Source of the DNA: Arabidopsis thaliana
Taxonomy: Eukaryota > Streptophyta > Magnoliopsida > Brassicales > Brassicaceae
Assembly: GCF_000001735.4 (NCBI RefSeq)
Contig: NC_003070.9
Coordinates: 12,580,001 to 12,644,000 of the forward strand
Direction: 5' to 3'
DNA length: 64,000 nucleotides
Shown here: positions 24,574 through 35,927 of the stretch, piece after piece
Layout: every line of letters begins with the position of its first letter
Position numbering within the stretch: the first letter of the stretch is position 1
Translations under genes and position numbers: made by a program
Notes under the pieces: generated by a model
Seen by the model: only the letters and a program-made list of their open reading frames with translations
The model's database searches: none
Told to the model about the DNA's origin: nothing

Positions 24574-26758
24574 ATGGCGAGTTTGAGTGGGAGTTGGAGA
24601 GATGCGTATAAAGGAATGTCATCGGATAATATAAAGGGTTTAGTATTGGCTTTATCTTCAAGCTTATTCATTGGTGCTAGTTTCATTGTTAAGAAGAAAG
24701 GTCTCAAGAGAGCTGGTGCTTCTGGTCTCAGAGCAGGTTATTTCCATTCTCTTTACTGATTTGGAGGAGATTTGTGTTTGTTTCACTATGCAAAGATTGG
24801 AAATTTATTCTGCCAGTTTTAGATTTCTGCTTCAGGGTAGTTTCAAATTCTAGTTGATCATTTGTTGTGTTTTTGTGAGAGTGAAGTGAAGCAGCGCCAA
24901 TGGCTAATTAAGTGTTATGTTAATGATTACAGATGTAGTAAAAGTATATCACAAATCAGATAGATGTTGCTCTTTTGATTCTCGTTGATGATTCTGGTGA
25001 TGGTGTTGTGTAGGTTCTGGAGGTTATTCTTACCTGCTTGAGCCTCTCTGGTGGGTAGGCATGATAACGAGTGAGTTCCCTTCATATTTAAAGGTTTGCT
25101 CCTTTTTTGGGGTCTTGGTTTACTTGTTGTTAGTACTGCAGATTGGTTTTGTTTGTTGTTATTGGAAGATGGTGAGGGTATAAGTAGTTATTGGCGTTTC
25201 AGTGATGTTGATGGGATAGACAATGTTTCATTGTTTTGCAGTGATTGTAGGGGAAATTGCCAATTTTGCTGCTTATGCCTTTGCGCCTGCCATTTTAGTA
25301 ACTCCTCTTGGTGCTCTCAGCATAATTATCAGGTTTGGATAGTATTAAGTCAGATTTATTATGTATTGATCTAGCTGTGGAATCACAATCAACTTTTAGT
25401 GTTGTCTATATAAGGAATATACAATGTGGCCTAGTCTAAATTTTTTGATTCACAATGATAGTATTGTTGAACCATTAGGAGTTGTGCACTGGAGTAATTG
25501 AAATAGAACATTTCGGATGTGAATTTTGCAGTGCTGCTCTTGCTCATGTCATCCTACACGAAAAGTTGCATACTTTCGGGCTTCTTGGTTGTGTCTTATG
25601 TGTTGTTGGTTCGATAACTATTGTCTTACATGCTCCTCAAGAACAAGAGATTGATTCTGTGTTACAAGTATGGAATCTTGCGACAGAACCTGGTACCATT
25701 TGATCTCTTTTCAAATCTTGTTTTATCCCGTCTAATTGATGTTTGATTAATCTGTCTAAGACATGGTGATATGTCCTGTGCAGCTTTTCTTCTCTACGCT
25801 GCAGCAGTAGTAGGAGCAGCCATTATACTCATAGTTCAGTTTGTACCACAGTACGGTCAGTCACATGTCATGGTATATATCGGGGTTTGTTCTCTTGTTG
25901 GATCATTGTCGGTAAGTACCCAAAACTTATGATTTAACATTTTTATTCATTAGCTTTGTTTTGAGTCCTAATAACTTGAACGATTTGAGCAGGTCATGAG
26001 CGTCAAAGCGCTCGGGATAGCATTAAAGCTTACGTTTTCAGGAATGAATCAGTTAATTTACCCTCAGACATGGGTCTTCACGCTGATAGTTCTCACCTGC
26101 GTGATAACCCAAATGAACTATCTAAACAAGGTATAGAGGTAGCATCAGTTTCATGTTGATATCTGTTAACATATCATGAAATTTCATTCGGCTTCTCTTT
26201 TTGTTTTCTTGATTACAGGCGCTTGACACTTTCAACACGGCTGTAGTTTCACCTATATACTATGTTATGTTCACATCATTGACCATCCTAGCTAGTGTCA
26301 TCATGTTTAAGGTGAAAGTATAATATAATAACTCTTGGTGTTTTCTCTAATTTGTTTTGGTAACTAGAGATAACAACAATTGTTAATTTATGTGGAACAG
26401 GACTGGGATCGACAGGACGGAACTCAGATAGTGACGGAGTTGTGTGGGTTTGTGACAATCCTTTCAGGAACCTTTTTGCTTCACAAAACAAAGGATATGG
26501 TTGATGGTGGGTGAGCTCTTTCTTTAGGAATGTGTATAAAATGAAAAATGAGAGAATGTTTCTGCAATTAACAAGGGTCCGATTGTAGGTTCTTCGTCCT
26601 TGGGAAATTTGGCTCTTCGCCTTCCTAAACAATTGGAAGATAGTAATGGGTTTGAGCAAGAAGGGATCCCACTCACTCTCAGACGCCACGAGTGTACCAA
26701 GTCGCCAAGGCCAATGCGTCAATTCATTCTACCGCAAGACGGTCCTGAAGCTGTGTAA
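24574..26758 (+). CDS. NIPA3: NIPA-family magnesium transporter
   Basis: Multi-pass membrane protein of the NIPA/DUF803 family, annotated as probable Mg2+ transporters of endosomal or plasma membranes. Nine exons: 24574-24736, 25014-25070, 25242-25332, 25532-25692, 25784-25911, 25993-26130, 26219-26311, 26401-26506 and 26589-26758. All junctions are GT-AG and phases join without a shift, giving 368 residues. The N-terminus [19 protein letters not shown] leads into a first hydrophobic helix ([16 protein letters not shown]) and the basic [10 protein letters not shown] loop. About nine hydrophobic segments follow. Family signatures include [29 protein letters not shown] and HAPQEQEI. The soluble C-terminal tail (about 313-368) is the variable part. 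At exon 8 the donor at 26507 is required; the nearby GTGAGC at 26511 would shift the frame. By order it matches AT1G34470; the NIPA3 symbol is from memory. Confidence 0.94.
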
Positions 26759-27275
26759 GGAGATACAAAGTAGATTCAATATATGTAAACCACGCGGCTT
26801 CAGAGACAGCATGAAGAAAAAGAGAAGATAGATTATTGGTACAAATTGCATAGGGAATTTTTCACATATTCATTTGTTATGCTTTCTCTAGAGATGTGAA
26901 AATGTGTCTGACAGATTGATTTAACTGTTATATAAACACATATAAGTATAGTAATTGGTTTCCGTCGTCACGTTTTAGCAAAGCATGTTTCATTTATCAT
27001 AACATTAGTCTAAGAATCTTTGGTTAGCATCTGAATCTTCCCTTTTAGGTAGTGATACTTTTCGTGAGAATGTATAGTTTGGTTGCTTCGGGTAAAGTTG
27101 TTAACAGAATCAGTACTTTACTTGAGTAGTAGGTTATAAAAAATTGCATTACAACAATTAAAAAATCGTATACATTCATAACCACGCCTATATATTATGT
27201 TATATGTAGCCTGTAGGCTTTAACCTAGCAATATTCACTCTCAAATCATCATAACCGTCCTCTCTCGTATCAACT
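26759..27275. other. Intergenic: NIPA 3' end and DC1 gene promoter
   Basis: Contains the 3' UTR of the NIPA gene and the upstream region of the C1-domain gene. A TATA-like CTATATATTA lies at about 27188, some 90 bp before the next ATG. Nothing else is recognised. Confidence 0.5.
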
Positions 27276-29084
27276 ATGGATCCTCTGAAAATTGAAAATG
27301 CTGCTAATATTACTGTTTGTCGTCTAAGACATGATTTTGATCAAAAAGAAGACTTTCGTTCCGAACATTTCAAAGATTCACCTGTCCTAGTTTTATATCC
27401 TCTCGATGAAAGAAAAGTTCTTCGGTCTACACATACAAGCAGTTCACATCCCCTTGTCTGGTGCAACAACGGAGAAAACAAAGATAAATACTGCAAACGG
27501 GAGTCCAGGTGCAGAGTTTGCTCTTATCTGTTAGATGACGACATTGGCTATTATTTCCTACGCGAAGACTTGGGTCAGAAGGAGCGTATCTTTTTTCATA
27601 AAGAGTGTATCGAACCGATAACAAATAATCCTTATCATCGTAAACATCCGCTCCAAGTTCTCGTATCTGATTATTTAAAGCTAAACACAATATGCTATTG
27701 TTGTTGTCGTCGTAAAGAATTGAATTTCTATTGCTCTATATGCAATTTTTGCATTTGTGCTAACTGTGAAGCAAAACCACCACTCCTTACGATAGACCAC
27801 AAAAAAAGGCACGAACATATGTTGTCTTATTTTCCTAGAGAAGCTTCCATTACTTGCAATGTTTGTGCTTTGGACGAGCGAAGGTATTTTCTATATATTT
27901 GCCATCAATGTGATTTTGTAGTCCATAAAGAATGTATATATTCGCCGTGCATCATAAAAATATCTCGGCATCAACACCGCCTATCATTTGCTTCATCGTT
28001 TCTTCCTCGGAAATGGTTTTGCGGGGTTTGTCGCAAAAAGGTTGATGAGAACTATGGAGGATATTCTTGCGTGAAAGGTTGTTATTATGTTTCTCATTCT
28101 CGATGTGCTTTACATAAAGATGTATGGGATGGAAAAGAACTCGAGGAAGAACCAGATGAAATATATAAAGATATTTTGCCATTTAAAGAGATAGCTGGTG
28201 GGATTATACAACATTTTAGTCATAAACATCAAATGAGACTCCACAAATATATTGATAAAAAGATTGAGGATAACAAACATTGTCAAGCATGTGCACTTCC
28301 GGTTTATAATTGTGATATTTTTAGTTGCATGGAATGTGAGTTCATCCTCCATACAGTATGTGCAAATCTTTCACTGCAAAAAGAACATGTAATACATCCT
28401 CACGCCCTCTTCTTACAAGTGGGACATATGTTCAGTTGTTCAGCTTGCCAGCGTCAAAGCAATAGTTTCACATACATGTGTCTAATGACCAATTGTAATT
28501 TCCGTTTAGACGTAATTTGTGCATCCACGTCTGAGCCACTTAACCATCATTTTCATCCACATCTTTTGTTTCTACCGTCTGATTTTGGATCTACAAGAAT
28601 CTGTTCGATTTGCAAAGTACGCTCACAAACCCGTTTCGATTGTGGAAAATGTGACTTTGTTTTGTGTTTTTACTGCGCTACTATACCAATGAAATTTAGG
28701 TACAAGCATGACGAACATCTTCTCACTTTTTCGTATGAACAAGATGCGAGTAGTGAGCACTGGTGTGATGTCTGTGAAAGAAAAATATATCTCAAGAATG
28801 GAATTTATATGTGCAGTGAATGCGACATCACACTCCATATTCAATGCTTACTTGGGAAGGAGATGTATATGTTACCAGGTAAAGAGATGATTATATATGG
28901 TGGAGAAGAAAAAGATATTCTTCGCAGTAATCGTCTCACGCGATACATATGCAAGAAGTGTAATAAACGTTGTCAAAACGGAATAGTATACAAAAATTCC
29001 GACGAGACAATATGTTGTTCTATGGAATGTCTATATCAAATGTTTAGTTCTTATATTTTTAATAAACGATCAATTACTTTATGA
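27276..29084 (+). CDS. Cysteine/histidine-rich DC1 (C1-like zinc-binding) domain protein
   Basis: Intronless gene for a 602-residue protein of the large plant DC1 family. These are zinc-coordinating, C1-like modules; members are linked to stress and hormone responses but most are uncharacterised, and I infer no specific ligand. DC1 modules recur along almost the whole length, each with H-x12-CxxC, then CxxC and HxxC spaced as in the family. Examples are CSICNFCICANCEAKPPL (about 155-172), CNVCALDERRYFLYICHQC (about 195-213), WFCGVCRKKV (about 250), CSACQRQS (about 392), CSICKVRSQTRFDCGKC (about 445-461) and WCDVCERKIY (about 492). A further module closes the protein near 552-590. There is no signal peptide or transmembrane segment. 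The ATG at 27276 is the first in frame. By order it is AT1G34480. Confidence 0.92.
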   Translation: MDPLKIENAANITVCRLRHDFDQKEDFRSEHFKDSPVLVLYPLDERKVLRSTHTSSSHPLVWCNNGENKDKYCKRESRCRVCSYLLDDDIGYYFLREDLGQKERIFFHKECIEPITNNPYHRKHPLQVLVSDYLKLNTICYCCCRRKELNFYCSICNFCICANCEAKPPLLTIDHKKRHEHMLSYFPREASITCNVCALDERRYFLYICHQCDFVVHKECIYSPCIIKISRHQHRLSFASSFLPRKWFCGVCRKKVDENYGGYSCVKGCYYVSHSRCALHKDVWDGKELEEEPDEIYKDILPFKEIAGGIIQHFSHKHQMRLHKYIDKKIEDNKHCQACALPVYNCDIFSCMECEFILHTVCANLSLQKEHVIHPHALFLQVGHMFSCSACQRQSNSFTYMCLMTNCNFRLDVICASTSEPLNHHFHPHLLFLPSDFGSTRICSICKVRSQTRFDCGKCDFVLCFYCATIPMKFRYKHDEHLLTFSYEQDASSEHWCDVCERKIYLKNGIYMCSECDITLHIQCLLGKEMYMLPGKEMIIYGGEEKDILRSNRLTRYICKKCNKRCQNGIVYKNSDETICCSMECLYQMFSSYIFNKRSITL

Positions 29085-29481
29085 ATCTAATCAAATATGT
29101 ATGAATATAATCTAATTATAAATATATGATGTAATTATTACAACGATTAAATGTTATTCCCTCTGGAATCAACTCTATGAGGTCTTGAATTCCATTTTAA
29201 ACATTTAGCTATTTGTTCCAAGGTCATAGATAGTGTGCACTGATCAAACGAGACAGAGTACGAATAACATAAGAGCCAGCACTTAGAGAAACAAATCAGA
29301 AGCAAACTCAGAAATCAGAAGACAGATCACGTAGAAGCAAACCTTTGTTGACCTGTGAACCATGTTCCTAGTTTTCTCTTCAATTAGATTACTTTTTTAA
29401 CACGCCAAACAACCAAGTTTAAAACTTAACTACCTAAGGTTACTGCAAAAACTGAGCAAAGCAAAAGAAAATAACACAAAA
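29085..29481. other. Intergenic with proximal promoter of the first MBOAT gene
   Basis: The last 80 bp (29395-29481; CACGCCAAACAACCAAG ... CTGAGCAAAGCAA) match the same position before the third MBOAT gene (43395-43476) and before the truncated copy (60240-60317). Sequence further upstream is unrelated to those, so only a short promoter piece is shared. Confidence 0.6.
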
Positions 29482-30495
29482 ATGGAGGAAGAACTCAAGA
29501 GCTTCGTCAAAGTATGGGGTTCTGCAATAATCTCTGTCTCTTACTGTTACTATATACCATCGAAGATCAAAAGAGGTGTTCATCGATTACTCTCGGTTCT
29601 TCCTGTCTGTGTTCTGTTTCTTGTTCTTCCTTTGTTTTTCGTCTTTACGATTTTCTCTTCCACCACTGCGTTTTGCCTCTCTATACTTGCCAATTTTAAG
29701 CTCATCCTATTTGCCTTCGACAAAGGTCCTCTTTTACCACTTCCCACTAATCTCTTCCGATTCATATGCTTTACTTGCTTGCCCATCAAGCTTCAAACAA
29801 AACCTAACTCTCAAAATCATCTACCCAAATGGGTTTTACCTAGTAAAGTTGCAATTTTTGTGCTGTTGTTAAACATTCGTAGCTATAAAATTTTGTTGCC
29901 TCCAATTCTTCTACTAGGTCTCTATCCATTGCATCTATACATTGTGCTTGACGTTCTTTTAACCATTGTCAACGCTTTGCTAACCATCATTCTTAGGTGC
30001 GACCTTGAGCCACATTTCAACGAACCATACTTAGCCACGTCTCTTCAAGACTTCTGGGGTCACCGTTGGAACCTCATGGTCTCGGCTATTTACCGGCCAG
30101 GGGTCTACTCTCCGGTGCGTTCGGTATGCCAGCACCAAATGAGGTCTGATTGGGCAAGGTTCATGGGGTGTATGACGACATTTTTCGTTTCTGGTTTGAT
30201 TCACGAGCTGGTATACTTCTACATAAACCGTGAGAAGCCTACTTTGGAAGTTACTTGGTTCTTTGTATTACATGGGGTTTGCACGGCGATGGAAATAGCC
30301 GTCAAGAGGAAGATGCAATGGTCGTTGAGTCCGATGTTGTTACGGTTGATCACCGTGGGTTTTTTGGTTGTCACAGGTGATTTGCTGTTTTTCGGACAGA
30401 TTGAAAGGAGCAACATGTTGGAGAGACGCGCCAATGAAGCCTCGCTGTTCATTGATTTCGTAAAACGCAAGGTTTTCAATTACACTGTTTCGTAA
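29482..30495 (+). CDS. MBOAT wax synthase-like acyltransferase (first copy)
   Basis: Intronless gene for a 337-residue membrane-bound O-acyltransferase of the plant wax ester synthase family, which joins fatty acyl-CoA to long-chain alcohols or sterols in the endoplasmic reticulum; the exact substrate is unknown. Hydrophobic helices run along the whole protein. Family marks are the [11 protein letters not shown] block (Asp190 onward; Asn of RWN is the conserved MBOAT Asn) and the catalytic His241 in [11 protein letters not shown]. In this copy the motif reads FWGHRW, against FWGRRW in the other two. It is nearly identical to the third copy (43477-44487) over its first 100 residues and less close to the second copy. 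By order it is AT1G34490. Confidence 0.93.
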   Translation: MEEELKSFVKVWGSAIISVSYCYYIPSKIKRGVHRLLSVLPVCVLFLVLPLFFVFTIFSSTTAFCLSILANFKLILFAFDKGPLLPLPTNLFRFICFTCLPIKLQTKPNSQNHLPKWVLPSKVAIFVLLLNIRSYKILLPPILLLGLYPLHLYIVLDVLLTIVNALLTIILRCDLEPHFNEPYLATSLQDFWGHRWNLMVSAIYRPGVYSPVRSVCQHQMRSDWARFMGCMTTFFVSGLIHELVYFYINREKPTLEVTWFFVLHGVCTAMEIAVKRKMQWSLSPMLLRLITVGFLVVTGDLLFFGQIERSNMLERRANEASLFIDFVKRKVFNYTVS

Positions 30496-31637
30496 AACCA
30501 AGTTATTTATTATATAAGAAAAAATATTGTTGTCAATTACACTGCATAATTTAAATCAGAATAAACAACAACATATATTCCATGTCAATCGCATGTTATA
30601 TAATTGTTTGGTAATCAGATTATAATTATCAGAAATAATTTTGTATACAATATTTAGATCAAATTACTGTAAAAGACAACAAATTCTTTGTAACCCAATA
30701 TATATCAACTCCACTAACAATTGTATTTTGATTTGTATTTTTGGTTACAAAAAGCTTTACATTAAAAAAATAACACAACAAATACAAATGGGGAAAAATG
30801 TCTGAAAAAAGCGCTAACTTTCAAATTTGGGACGAAAAAAACATGAACTTTCGAAATGTCATTTAATTCATAAAGTTTTCTTTGAATTTTTGATAACATT
30901 GTCAAGTTTTGTTGACTGTGTCATTTCCAGCATGCCGTAAAATTTTCGTAAACGGGGGCATTTCGGACATGCCGTAAAATTTTCGTAAACGGATTTAACT
31001 TTCCGTTAGAATTTTTTGTTAAATCAAAACGACGTCGTTTTATGAGCCATAATACGATGTCGTTTTGTTAGAAAATAATTTGGAAAAAATACATCCATCC
31101 GGTATTGAACTGATGACCTCATGCACGCTGGGTAGTGGGAAATGGTTATGAGTGGATTGGCCTATCTATCTTATATATTAGTCAAGATATCTTGGCTTTT
31201 CCATGTATATATGGTGTTGTTATACCTAATACACTCTCTCAAGATGATGACTCTAGCCATTGATCTCTGTAATGTTCTGGCGTGGAGTGCTATGTTACCA
31301 TATTAGAACATGGACTTACAATTCAAAATCAATTAGCAATAAGTGGATTAACCCATCTATCATAAAAGAATGTGAGATATTATTATCTCTAATACCAAGT
31401 TGCCGATCTTCTAAATTAATTTCGAGTTAGCATGTTTCATTATTGCTTTCAAATTCAATGAAGTGAGAAGCAGAAATTCCACAATTTTGAAATAGGAAGA
31501 ACGTAGAAACCAAAGTTGTTTCGTTGTTCGAATCTTTTTCACCGTATAGCTGTAAGAAGCACATGCCTTAGTTTACTCTCATTTTTTTTTATTTAAAGCA
31601 AAATTCAACCCAAAAAAAAAAAAAAAAGATTTGAGAG
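30496..31637. other. Intergenic between MBOAT copies; transposon-like ends and a palindrome
   Basis: A segment from about 30789 (GGGGAAAAATGTCTGAAAAA) has the look of a Mutator-like element end. It holds a direct duplication of CATGCCGTAAAATTTTCGTA (30932 and 30969) and a perfect 16-bp palindrome AAAACGACGTCGTTTT (31026-31041). The part at about 31140-31400 (repeated GTGGATT...CCCATCTATC) resembles LTR remnants but could not be classified. A-rich leader (31610-31627) precedes the next ATG. Confidence 0.45.
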
Positions 31638-32663
31638 ATGGAGGAAGAACTCAAGAATTTCATCATAGTGTGGATTTCTGCAATAATCTCAGTATCATAC
31701 TGTTACTACATATCTGCCAATATCAAAACCGGTGTTCTTCGATTATTCTCTGTTCTTCCGATATGTGGTCTGTTCTTTGTACTTCCTTTGTTCTTCTCCT
31801 CTGTGCATTTCTCTAGCTCCACAGCATTTTACCTCTCCGAGATGGCCAGTTTAAAGCTTATCCTGTTTGCATTTGATCAAGGACCTCTTTTCCCAGTTGC
31901 TCCTAATCTCATCCAATTTGTCTGCTTCACTTGCTTCCCCATCAAGCTTCAGAGAAACCCTAAATCTCAGCCATCACAAAACCATTTCCACAAACGAGCT
32001 TTCGCCATTAAAATCATGATATTTGGTGTTGTGTTACATGTGTACAACTACAGTCATTTTCTGCCTCAGACTGTGCTATTGAGTCTCTGTTTCCTGCATC
32101 TATACGTGGAGCTTGAGATTCTCTTAGGTCCCCTCAAAGTTCTGCTAAGTATGGCTCTTGGGTGTGATCTCGAGCCACAATTCAACAAACCGTACTTAGC
32201 CACCTCACTTCAAGACTTTTGGGGTCGCCGTTGGAACCTCATGGTCTCGTCTGTCCTCCGGTCAGGCATCTACAATCCTGTGCGGTGCGCTTGCCAACGC
32301 CCAATGAATTCTGGTTGGGCTAGGTTCATGGGGTATTTGGTAACGTTCCTTGTCTCCGGTCTGTTTCACGAGCTTGTATACTTTTATATAACTCGTGAGA
32401 CTCCTACATGGGAGGTCACTTTGTTCTTTGTGCTAAATGGGGTTTGCACGGGGACAGAGGTGGCTGTGAAGAGGACAGCGTTTTTACAGCGGTGGTGGCC
32501 AGTGAGATCGTCAGTGTCACGGCTTCTCACGATGGGATTTGTAGTTGTCACCGGTGGTTTGCTGTTTTTTCCTCTGTTTATACGGAGCGGCATGATGGAG
32601 AGACGCGCCAATGAGACCTTGTTCTTCCTTGATTTCGTGAAGCGCAAGTTTTCCATTTTCTAG
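31638..32663 (+). CDS. MBOAT wax synthase-like acyltransferase (second copy)
   Basis: Intronless gene for 341 residues, the more divergent member of the local MBOAT cluster. The same architecture is present: a helical hydrophobic N-terminal half, [18 protein letters not shown] (Asp193 onward) and the catalytic His244 in [11 protein letters not shown], ending with the shared FVKRK tail. It is expected to act in the endoplasmic reticulum on acyl-CoA and an alcohol or sterol acceptor; the substrate is inferred only at family level. A LINE fragment follows within 350 bp, as also after the third copy. By order it is AT1G34500. Confidence 0.93.
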   Translation: MEEELKNFIIVWISAIISVSYCYYISANIKTGVLRLFSVLPICGLFFVLPLFFSSVHFSSSTAFYLSEMASLKLILFAFDQGPLFPVAPNLIQFVCFTCFPIKLQRNPKSQPSQNHFHKRAFAIKIMIFGVVLHVYNYSHFLPQTVLLSLCFLHLYVELEILLGPLKVLLSMALGCDLEPQFNKPYLATSLQDFWGRRWNLMVSSVLRSGIYNPVRCACQRPMNSGWARFMGYLVTFLVSGLFHELVYFYITRETPTWEVTLFFVLNGVCTGTEVAVKRTAFLQRWWPVRSSVSRLLTMGFVVVTGGLLFFPLFIRSGMMERRANETLFFLDFVKRKFSIF

Positions 32664-32979
32664 GTCGTAAACTACTGATCGCGAATCTCTCGTTTCTCAA
32701 TGTTTAAAGGGTATACTAATATTGTTTATTGTTAATTGTATCTCTGGATTTGATAATTCGCTTTGGGATGTTTTTAAGAAAATGTAAATTTATCGACTAA
32801 TGAAAATTTAAAAGTACATAATGAAATAATACGGAGTAGATAAAACCAATTTGTTTTGAACTAAGATTCTTGTCTTGAATATAGATTTTGATTGTTAGGA
32901 TTTACAACAATAATATAATTTGTTGCTTATCTTATGAGCTTCGATCCATAGTCTTCACTCTTCCCTATGCATTCCAAGC

Positions 32980-33160
32980 TTCGATCCATAGTCTTTGGCG
33001 AGAATGTAACTGCAGGCGACACGGGGAAACTGCTATTCCGGCTGCGAAACTTGCTAAGTTCATTGACAAAACTATTCAAAACCGGTTCAGCACGATTCAA
33101 AGGACAGGGAATACAAGACTCCATGGTGGGTTGCAGTATTGGTTTCATACCCGATGTTAG
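32980..33160 (+). mobile_element. LINE C-terminal fragment
   Basis: Frame reading SLWRECNCRRHGE ... KLAKFIDKTIQNRFSTI and ending YWFHTRC stop. This matches the tail after the zinc-binding reverse transcriptase domain of plant LINEs (WRERNxRRHG ... IDKxIRNR). A T-rich then AATATAATTTTACATT segment follows (33233-33260), and it also follows the LINE fragment at 45231-45402. A 19-bp direct repeat (AGCTTCGATCCATAGTCTT) at 32938 and 32977 lies at the left boundary. Confidence 0.75.
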
Positions 33161-33424
33161 GAAGTTCTCTTTTTCAATCTATTCGACAATTTTGAATTCT
33201 CTAAACTCATGATGCATTCATTGTAAAAAACGTCTTTTTTTGTTGAATATAATTTTACATTTTTTCAAAAAATAAATAAATAATAATTTTTGATTCAAGA
33301 ACATATTAAATTGAATTGGTAACATATCTAGTACCTCAACACGATGAATGTATAAAATCCACAGCAATACATCAAGAATAAATAAAAACCCTTCTCTAAT
33401 ACACAATAAAAGAAAATACGTAAA

Positions 33425-33875
33425 TTAACAGAAATTTTGGGAAAATTTCTCTATATAAACAACATTTACAGTAGTTGTCTGATGTTTTCCATCTTTATTT
33501 GTTAATAGGATTTTCAAACCATCTCTAAACGTCACCCTTGAAAGAGTCACATATAACTATGTCCATGAAAAAAAAATTGGCCTAGGAGGGTACAACCCAA
33601 CTTTGGGTAAGTTATGGCCTTGACTTTTATTAATTAATAGTCATCATGAATACAATGGCGATTGAGAATTGTCTATGCCGCATCCTAAATGGAAACTTTG
33701 CTTTGGATGGGGTTAGGAACATCCTATGTATTAGAATTATCTCTCCAATCCTAGTACCAATTATGATTTATCCTCGATAAATGATTTGCTAGTTGATCGA
33801 TCTGCACCCTTGTACAATTGCACAACTTTTAGGATCGATGTTCTGGAGCAACATAATAGGAGCACCGATCTTCAA
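33425..33875 (-). pseudogene. Helitron helicase C-terminal relic
   Basis: On the minus strand the translation, with frame changes, runs: IGAPIMLLQNIDPKS; an eroded RIG...RMFLTPS and KMRxRQF-like part; a missing NKSQGQS; then HGHSYM and VTLSRVTFRDGLKILLTNKD, closing at stop 33425-33427. This is the order of the C-terminal helicase motifs of plant Helitron Rep-Hel proteins (motifs V and VI around SRVTS..GLKIL). At least two frameshifts and several stops make it nonfunctional. It marks an old autonomous Helitron nearby, but I could not find its hairpin end. Confidence 0.75.
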
Positions 33876-34030
33876 TACTAGTCTATTGTTTGACAATCCA
33901 GACATTTTTTACGTTATTCATAAAATTTTGGTGTATAAACCATCCTTTTTTTTTGCTGAGGATCAACACCTCGATGCTATATGAAATAAGTTATATCCTT
34001 TCTTGACATGTCGATCTATAAAATGCCGAT

Positions 34031-35927
34031 AGACTTAAAAATCAAAAAACAACCATTGCAGATTTGCACGGCTCATTATCAACAATTATTAGCAAAATCA
34101 ATATTATCACCTTTCATATTTGATAGCGTGTAGTCGTTAATGATTCCAACATCATTATTGGTTGAGCTCAGTATAGTTCTCTCTCGGAAGGAAAAAATAT
34201 CCGTAATGTGGAGAAAGATCTACATTGGAAAGATGAGTGGGACTTAAATAGTATATAAGGGATATAGATTTATTTACTTATTGCCAATTTGTTTTGAGTT
34301 GGAAACTATGAAACTTAAGTGGGAATTGGAGAGATACATATAAAGGAATGTCTTCGGATAATATAACACGAAACACATTCGTAAACTAGGTTCGAGTGAA
34401 TTACACAACTTGGTTTAAGAGTTAGTTCATGGAGGTTATATATATGTTTTGAATATTTTTTTAGATTGTTCAACAATATGTTAGCGAAAAATGTTTATAT
34501 ATATACTATATATATGTATAAAATTTTTTGGTAAAATAAATTATTTGACTCGAAAAACATCATGGGTCCGCCACTGCCCTCAACACAGCCAATTGAAACA
34601 AGGGTGAGTTAAAAATATGTATTTGGAAGACTAAATATTTAAGAATCTATACCTAAAGATTTTTTATTTAGGTGAGTTTTTCCTTGCAAAGTTAATATGA
34701 CAAATGTGCTCCTATATAACAGAAAAAAACGTTAGCTTAAATATTTTATGATGTTAGCGTATAACTATATTGTTAGCATGCTAAAATAGGAGATAACGCA
34801 TTATCGAGATAATATCGTTAGCGAAATATGGATGGGGTTTGATATATGGATGAAATGATATGGGGTATAAACCAACTTAATATGTTAATAATATATTTGA
34901 CGATATAAATAAATTTTCAGTTATTAAACCAATGATTAGATTTTAAAGACTGATATATATGCGAACACAATAACACTATTATTAAAAAGTAACAAAATAT
35001 TTAGCATGAATAGCAAAAAAGTTGACTTGTGACCGAATAATCATGTAAAAAAATACATGCATCAGAATAGTTAGCAGATAACGTATTATCAGGATAACAT
35101 GATAACAAATATCTCGGTAATATTTATTAGGTTAACATGATAAAAAAAATTTATATCAAGAAGTTTATAATTATATCATGCTAAGTCATTTTGTATTGTG
35201 ATAAGTTATAAGTTATGTGATATATTTATATTTACCGTCTGAACTCATTTATTATATCATATAAAAAATTAACGAGTTGTTACAACGTGAAAAGTATGAA
35301 TTTTATCCAATAAGATTATTATTATCACTATCTCTAGATAAAATATTAGTTAATTCGATAATTTGATTGTCAACAAATTTGAATTTGAACAAAATCTACC
35401 ATTGTCGTAATCTTCGCATGTACAGTAATATCGAATAAGATTAGTAATATAATATAGGGGTATTATAGTATTTGCCACATAAACAGTGTAAGATAAACAG
35501 TAGAAAAATAATGGACTTAATTTTGAAGTTTTTGAAATATAGATAATGATAATACCCTTGAAACAATGGTTGTAGCCTCATAATTTTTGTTGCAAAATCT
35601 TAAGATTTTGGTATCAATCCCTATATATATACACATTATCTAATCTTATGATCAGAGACCATATTGTTAAATCTAAAAGCTATCACCATCAGGAATTGCA
35701 TAATAAAAAAAGCAACGAACAAATGTACATATAAAAAATACACACAATAGAATAAGAAGAAGAATCACATAAGTACAAAATGCAACACACTGGCCAAATG
35801 TAAAAACAGAAATGAAATAATAGCGGAAATCTTCGGTCGATTATTTAAAAACGGTTAAGAAAAAGACGAATACGCAGAAGCGAGATTTGATCATAGTTCC
35901 AACAAAATGTATGTAGAATAGAGATCT
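34031..35927. other. AT-rich intergenic sequence downstream of the peroxidase gene
   Basis: No gene is supported apart from the NIPA exon fragment at 34318. Repeated GTTAGC and ATAACG(T/C)ATTATC motifs (34740-34830, 35080-35110) suggest an eroded transposon. The right part contains the 3' UTR of the minus-strand peroxidase gene. Confidence 0.4.
34318..34367 (+). pseudogene. Displaced fragment of NIPA gene exon 1
   Basis: Fifty bases matching 24593-24642 of the NIPA exon 1 with about five differences (shared blocks TATAAAGGAATGTC and TCGGATAATATAA). It would encode [16 protein letters not shown] in the same frame, against [16 protein letters not shown] in the gene. No flanking NIPA sequence is present, so it is a small transposed or filler fragment about 10 kb from its source. 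Confidence 0.8.

Noticed and set aside
31080..31110. TTCAATACC-like motif on the minus strand suggesting a tRNA or SINE
   Set aside because: No second promoter box at the proper spacing and no 3' tail; it looks like part of an eroded repeat.
34563..34590. GGTCCGCCACTGCC as a structured RNA or tRNA start
   Set aside because: No cloverleaf can be drawn; similar strings occur at plant transposon ends.
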